From Trichoplax adhaerens (taxonomy: Eukaryota > Placozoa > Uniplacotomia > Trichoplacea > Trichoplacidae), in contig NW_002060946.1 of NCBI RefSeq assembly GCF_000150275.1, positions 220,678 through 284,677 on the forward strand: a DNA stretch of 64,000 nucleotides, written 5' to 3'. Position numbers and translations under genes: made by a program. The notes beneath the pieces were generated by a model. That model searched no databases. It was not told where the DNA came from and saw only the letters and a list, made by a program, of their open reading frames with translations. Shown here piece after piece: positions 59,201-64,000 of the stretch (positions are counted from its first letter, which is position 1; the number at the start of each line of letters is the position of its first letter).

Positions 59201-60931
59201 AATAAGATACTATTCACCAAATTTATGTGAATATAGAAGATGCTAGTAAGTTTTGTGTATCTTTCATCAGCATTTCTCTTTGCCGTAGAAACGCAGTTCA
59301 TGTACCCGTACGAGGCATAACTTCAATTAAGCAGTCAAAATGAACCAAAAATCTTGCATTGAATTGACTTTGTCGATATTCTAATACCAATCAATATATT
59401 CCATAGATTAAGAATAGATCGGACAGGAATGAGTTGTACTGTACTGTACAGATAGCGATTTGGCAGTTATTCATATCATACTTCAGATAACGATTCCATT
59501 CTACAATATTTGTAAACTATCGAGAAGGATTTACAAGAATTTTCCTTGTGTTAATGAGAGCGAAATAGACACAAGAAAGATTGATTATGTTGATATGCTA
59601 GTGCACAATCGTTCTTGCGTAGGCAATACGTAGACAAAGGGTATATGGGACAATTGCAAAGTCCAAACGTTTGGACTGTAATTAAAAGACAAGTAAAGTA
59701 GTAAAGACGAGTCCGAGTCTTATGACCATCACATGGGATCAATTGATAGGTGGTATCTCGATCGCTTGCCGATGTAATCGATCAAGTAGTGACATGAATT
59801 GATATGATGAGCTCAGCTATTAAAGCACTAGTTCACGGGCGAAGCGAGCTTTCTCTACCCGTTGAAAGCTGTTCATTCGTGTTTAGCAATAGTGGTGCAC
59901 TAACGAGTTCTTCGAAGTAACCAAGGGATTTACTTTCAATTTGGCTACGATTTTTACGTCAATAGATCCATACAAGCTTGTAAGGTTTATGTAAAAGTCA
60001 AGGGGTAATCGTGGTCTATTGAAATGGTCAAGAAATTCTAAGCAGCTTCATGAGTGTGTAGCAGATTCATGTACTGTACAGTAAGTAATCGGTATATTAG
60101 TTAGAATCTTCATTTTGGTTTGCAAATAGATCGATAGCTCATTACGAAATGTAGGTAAGCTAAAACTTGCCACGTGTACAAGTTGGAGACAGTATTGTAA
60201 AGGGAAGTTAGCTAGGCAATGCCTACAGTTTTGCTGATATCACGAAAGGAGTAGAAATTATCAGTTTATGGATCATCTCTCAATTATAGCAGCAAGGAAA
60301 AGATAGTGGCCACTTTCATGTTATTTTAATGATGCCTTCGTAGTTCATTATGCACTGCGCGTAGGCTTGAAATTGTCAACAGACAAGTACTGTACTGAAT
60401 GCCTATCCTCTTCTCATAGATAATTGAGTGTATTTTTCAGACATTGTCTACCTTTTACCTACTCTCCTCTATTCTATAAAGTATCGTTAAGCAATCTTGA
60501 AGGCAATGTTGGGATATACTGGGTCTCAGGCCTGCATTTTGCTGACGAGCGTATATACAGTACAATCGATCAAGAGGCGGTAGAAACCCAATCCATCGTT
60601 GAGCCATTGCTCACCGATTGGCTCGTCTATGGTATATCGATCGATAGAACCGCACTTTTGCTGTCCATTTCTGATTCAATTGAACAATTCAACAGTACAC
60701 TAAGTTATTTTTACACTAATTATATTATCAATAGTAGCTGATTCGATGGCTAACTTGTAGTTGATGTCATTATAAGAAGCTCCAAGCAAGCCTAAACTTT
60801 ATCTACAGTCACGAATGTTATCGTTATGATAAGATGGCAAGTAGACAGTAAGTTGATATGATGAAATCAGTGCATCACCTACCTTGACTTCCTAACATCA
60901 CAACCTTGGGCTCCATGACAGTTAAAGCCAT
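56223..60931 (-). CDS. Rab-family small GTPase C (Rab5/22/24-like, divergent)
   Basis: Nine exons: 60883-60931 (ATG), 57742-57838, 57335-57391, 57252-57264 (13 nt), 57022-57115, 56844-56876 (33 nt), 56637-56762, 56496-56552 and 56223-56263 (TAA). They give 188 aa with every phase closed. The start is [15 protein letters not shown]1 is GSQDVGKS, split by the first intron; then [41 protein letters not shown] and [16 protein letters not shown]4 is NKSD. G5 is ETSAA, not ETSAK. Helix 5 is [16 protein letters not shown], and the end is GCCGNVN, a two-cysteine prenylation site with extra residues after it, as in Rab5. Rab5-group proteins act on early endosomes; the exact subfamily is unresolved. 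Intron positions differ from RAB8 and Rab-B. The protein is short because the variable tail is only about 12 residues. Confidence 0.85.
57252..57264 (-). other. Predicted 13-nt microexon of Rab-C
   Basis: On the minus strand, ttttttccacgtttag precedes the 13 nt GTTTAGATCTATG, which is followed by GTAAGA. Joined to the flanking exons (phase 2 before, phase 0 after), it restores ERFRSMTPLYYR. This is the stretch every Rab has between DTAGQER and YYR. Without it, neither flanking junction has a compatible phase. Confidence 0.8.
58315..58590. repeat. 60-bp tandem repeat in Rab-C intron 1
   Basis: Three clear units have atgatgatttttatccaaactg and gcaaagtagtttgcatacattg, starting near 58333, 58391 and 58452. 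A diverged unit follows (ggtgataatttccatgcaaacc). A related fragment precedes at about 58280 (gggataatttccatatgtggc). Confidence 0.85.
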
Positions 60932-61720
60932 GCCTATTTACGCTCTCCTTCGAAGAAAGATTCTTCTTGTCAAGACTTTCACAGCTTTCAACTTGTTATC
61001 ACACTTGATAGCTTATTTTGCAACGACAAGGCCTAGCTTGAAATGAAAAAGTGCCGATGATGGAGACTACACTCACTATAATGATGTCTTGTACTTTATT
61101 CATGCAGTGTAGACCATAGTAAAGCATGCAGTGTATTATCATTCGATTAAACTACCGTAAAACAACCTATCGAATGATGGCATCGCATTCAAAATGGAAA
61201 TGGAGGCAAGCGATGATGAATTTTTCGACTCTTTTCCACAGTCTTGGCCTGATATTCAGAAATAAATTTAAACTTTTGCAAACCTCATACTACAAGAGTA
61301 GATAGTCTACAACAGTCTTTCTTGCCTTATAGGTTATTATGGAGGAGTTGCTATTGGAAACCTATCCTGGTCCAGTCTTGAGTTGCGTCCAATGGTCAAG
61401 GCTTGAATTCATACTGTACACTATTCATACTGACTACTGTATGGGGATTTACCTATTTCACCATCTGAAATCCCTATGCAACTATTCTTTTCAGCTCGAG
61501 CTCTCATACTTTGCTCTATACGACACACTACCTTATCCTACAGTATATTAAGGCATTCCTGTCACTAGCCCACTCTACGTGACCGCAATAGTGGCAATAG
61601 ACAAATCGATCGATGATGCATAATCATTTATACATAAATAAATAGAAATACTCTAGGATAAAGGCGGTGATGATGTCATGGAGTCGAAAATTCTTTCTTA
61701 TTCCGCACCGGTATTTACTG
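60932..61720. other. 5' flank of Rab-C
   Basis: No supported gene. Two short plus-strand coding-looking pieces (ATG at 61194 with an acidic DDEFFDSFPQSW stretch; ATG at 61339 after an acceptor-like cttatag) could belong to an unseen divergent gene. Neither has a donor or a family match. Confidence 0.3.
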
Positions 61721-61724
61721 TGCA

Positions 61725-62275
61725 AGTGCATCGATCAATCGCATTCTCGATTTGCTGCACAGGTACATCGATCACAATCAATCCAATCAGTATTCTCCAT
61801 TTGCTGTACAACTGTATTAATCACAATCAATCAATCGTATTCGCGATTTGCTGCACAGGTACATCGATCACAATCAATCCAATCAGTCAGTATTCTCCAT
61901 TTGCTTTACATGTGCATCGATCAATCGAACCAGTATTCTCCATTTGCTGTACAAGTGCATCGATCACAATCAATCAATCGTATTCGCGATTTGCTGTACA
62001 GATGCATCGATCACAATCAATCCAACCAGTATTCTCCATTTGCTGTACAGTACAAGTGCATCGATCACAATCAATCAATCGTATTCGCGATTTGCTGTAC
62101 AGATGCATCGATCACAATCAATCCAACCAGTATTCTCCATTTGCTGTACAAGTGCATCGATCACAATCAATCAATCCCATTCTCGATTTGCTATACAGTA
62201 CAAGTGCATCGATCACAATCAATCTAACCAATATTCTCCATTTGCTGTACAAGTGCATCGATCGCTACAATTTTT
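61725..62275 (+). repeat. Tandem array of about 50-bp units, two alternating types
   Basis: The core tgcatcgatcacaatcaat recurs about eleven times with spacings of 46-54 bp. Monomers alternate between a type with caatcgtattcgcgatttg and one with ccagtattctccatttg. A larger unit of about 100 bp was therefore amplified. Two copies carry an extra tacag (ctgtacagtacaag). The monomers lack stops on the plus strand, so three overlapping frames of 170-199 codons run through the array. They encode only repeats (RSQSIQSVFSICC-like) and are not genes. Confidence 0.9.
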
Positions 62276-64000
62276 GAGTAGGAATCTCCGTTCAGGCTGG
62301 GAATGCAGCCATCCATGTGAATGGATTTCTATTGCTAAATTGCCGAAAGCTACAACTTAGCTGAAATCGGACAGCATAAGCTGGCGTGAGACGCACTATC
62401 GAGCCTGGACAGACTAGTGGATACTCTCACAACAGTAGCTCAATAAATCCTCTTACAATTTAGTAATCCATGACTGTACTGTACTGTATACAGATTAATC
62501 AATCTTGGTGAATTAAGTTGTCAGTCTAACAATCATAAAGATGACTAAAATCTTTCTGGTAGACGTGTATTGAATAATTAATTAATCCATGATTATGTAC
62601 ACTGCCAGTTCATCGTCCGATCCACTGCACAGTGCACAAGAATGAGCTAAGGGATCAGGCTTAGACCTGAGAAAGGCCCGGTTTATAAACACTAAACTAA
62701 AATTAGACCTCGTCTTTCCACTCCACACTGAAATACTTCACAACTAACTCACCATTTTACTCCATGACTGAATAGTACTGTCATCAACCGCTAGAAGAAG
62801 ATTTCAAGTGGTCATAGAGCAGCACACCTGAGGCATGATGAGCTAAGCGATCAAACTTAAAAGGTGCAAAACTAAAAGTCAAGATTCGATCTGGTCTCCC
62901 CACACTAGTAGACAGTAGTTCAAGCATTGTTCATCAGTACAGTACAAGTATATCGATTGCCTTGAGCTAAACAATCAGACTTGAGGGGATATAAACAAGA
63001 AAATACCAAGTTTAATTCGATTTGATCTTTCAATTCTACTTGAATATATGGTTTATATGGAAAATTGCTCAACGGGCCATGGCAACATTGACCAGTTAGC
63101 TCTGTTTAGACTGAACATGCGTACACTATCGCTAAAAGTTTACTGTATTAGGTTACCATAGCGACCATGCACAGTAAAGTAAAATAGGACAAGAGAAGTG
63201 TAAAAAAGACTTGGATTCAAATTCTTCTTCTATAGTCTACACTATAAGCAAGGGTTATGCTTTCAACCTAATATCACCGGGTGGGGAGAGTTGTACTGTA
63301 GATATGTGCGCCTTATTTTATTATCAAACCACAGCAGAATTTGATCTAGTGTTGAAATAAGTACTCGACTGAATATTACCATATTAGCGCTTTGCTTAGT
63401 GTTCTAGTCAAGAGTGACAAGTCGATGGTTCTCTTATTCCGATACATTTTAAAATAAAACAATCTTCTTTCTTGACATTGGACATTTTTATCCCTAATCG
63501 ATATTCACTACAACGACAGCCTAATTGAAAGTGACACCATAACCACCGTAGGCCTTCGTTAAATAATATTCGATCAACTTTACCACAAGTCTCATCAATC
63601 TATCTCCAAAATGGTAACATCAAACGAAATTCAATTATTAAAAATTATAAACCAATTCCATTTCAGTTCAATATATTATTCTATTCTTGACAGAAGAAAT
63701 AGTTTTACGAGCACAACTGGAAACTATCCTAGCGTAGTAAAATACTATATAGATACAGTGTATATACAGTACTTACTAAAATTTTATAATTATTCATCGA
63801 AGCGGTTATCATTATTTCGGATTATAGTATTTAGTGCGTTGACTACTATCTACTATGCACTAGACAGCAATTATTGATATGAATCCTTTATATTCCAATG
63901 GTGCCAATGATGCCATAGTTAGTCGCTGTTTATGAATATTAACCAATTTAATTTTAACTGTCACTTTAAAGTAATAGGATTGTGTTGTGTATTAAATGTC
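62276..64000. other. Right end of the window, nothing supported
   Basis: AT-rich DNA with TACTGTA words near 62474. A plus-strand frame at 63611-63877 (88 codons from ATG, context ccaaaATGg) has no family resemblance and no clear splice site. It might be a first exon of a gene continuing outside the window. Confidence 0.35.

Noticed and set aside
60424-60741. 105-codon plus-strand frame inside Rab-C intron 1
   Set aside because: No family resemblance, no splice context, and compositionally like the surrounding non-coding DNA.
61194-61551. Possible divergent gene opposite Rab-C (two short coding-looking pieces)
   Set aside because: No donor joins the pieces and neither resembles a known protein; kept only as a note in the spacer entry.
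61667-62360. Three long overlapping plus-strand frames
   Set aside because: They are one stop-free repeat array read in three frames, with repetitive translation and no splice or family support.

Overview
This is nuclear DNA of an early-branching animal. The genes are intron-rich with GT-AG splice sites, the non-coding DNA is AT-rich, and the proteins are animal-type: CETN3, GPATCH4, TMEM267, TEX9, RAB8, a rhodopsin-class GPCR and a DSTYK-like receptor-interacting kinase family. A compact, AT-rich genome that keeps many introns is most like a placozoan (Trichoplax/Hoilungia type). That placement is inference from general knowledge and was not tested by a search. I built the gene models by hand: each splice junction was chosen for a GT-AG consensus, a matching phase and continuity with the protein family.

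Layout. (1) 1-13.4 kb: two paralogous, convergent genes for large GTPase-like plus kinase proteins (A on +, 631-5457, first exon outside the window or not found; B on -, 7387-12671, apparently complete at about 965 aa). They have the same intron phases and sit in DNA full of decayed tandem duplications. (2) 15.8-22.7 kb: GPATCH4 (-) and CETN3 (+), head to head across about 0.9 kb rich in TACTGTA/TACAGTA palindromes. (3) 24.2-32.1 kb: RAB8 (-) and TMEM267 (+), head to head across about 2 kb with GC-rich repeats, a perfect inverted repeat and a three-copy tandem repeat. (4) 33.6-41.2 kb: TEX9 (+, 13 exons) converging on a single-exon GPCR (-). (5) 41.2-48.9 kb: a long stretch without a recognisable gene, containing degenerate minisatellites. 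(6) 48.9-60.9 kb: two more Rab GTPases, convergent (Rab-B on +, Rab-C on -). Each has a first intron longer than 3 kb that holds tandem arrays, and Rab-C needs a 13-nt microexon. (7) 61-64 kb: an array of about 50-bp repeats and no supported gene.

Functional themes. Three Rab GTPases lie in one window. The two that share intron positions, RAB8 and Rab-B, look like duplicates of one ancestor. CETN3, RAB8 and TEX9 are all associated with centrioles or cilia in other animals, but I see no evidence of co-regulation beyond proximity. The most unusual content is the A/B pair. Both have a GTPase fold with broken nucleotide-binding motifs joined to a kinase domain. A has lost the DFG aspartate. B keeps that aspartate but has lost the catalytic-loop lysine, the HRD arginine and the glycine loop. 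No mobile-element genes, CRISPR arrays, rRNA or tRNA genes could be supported.
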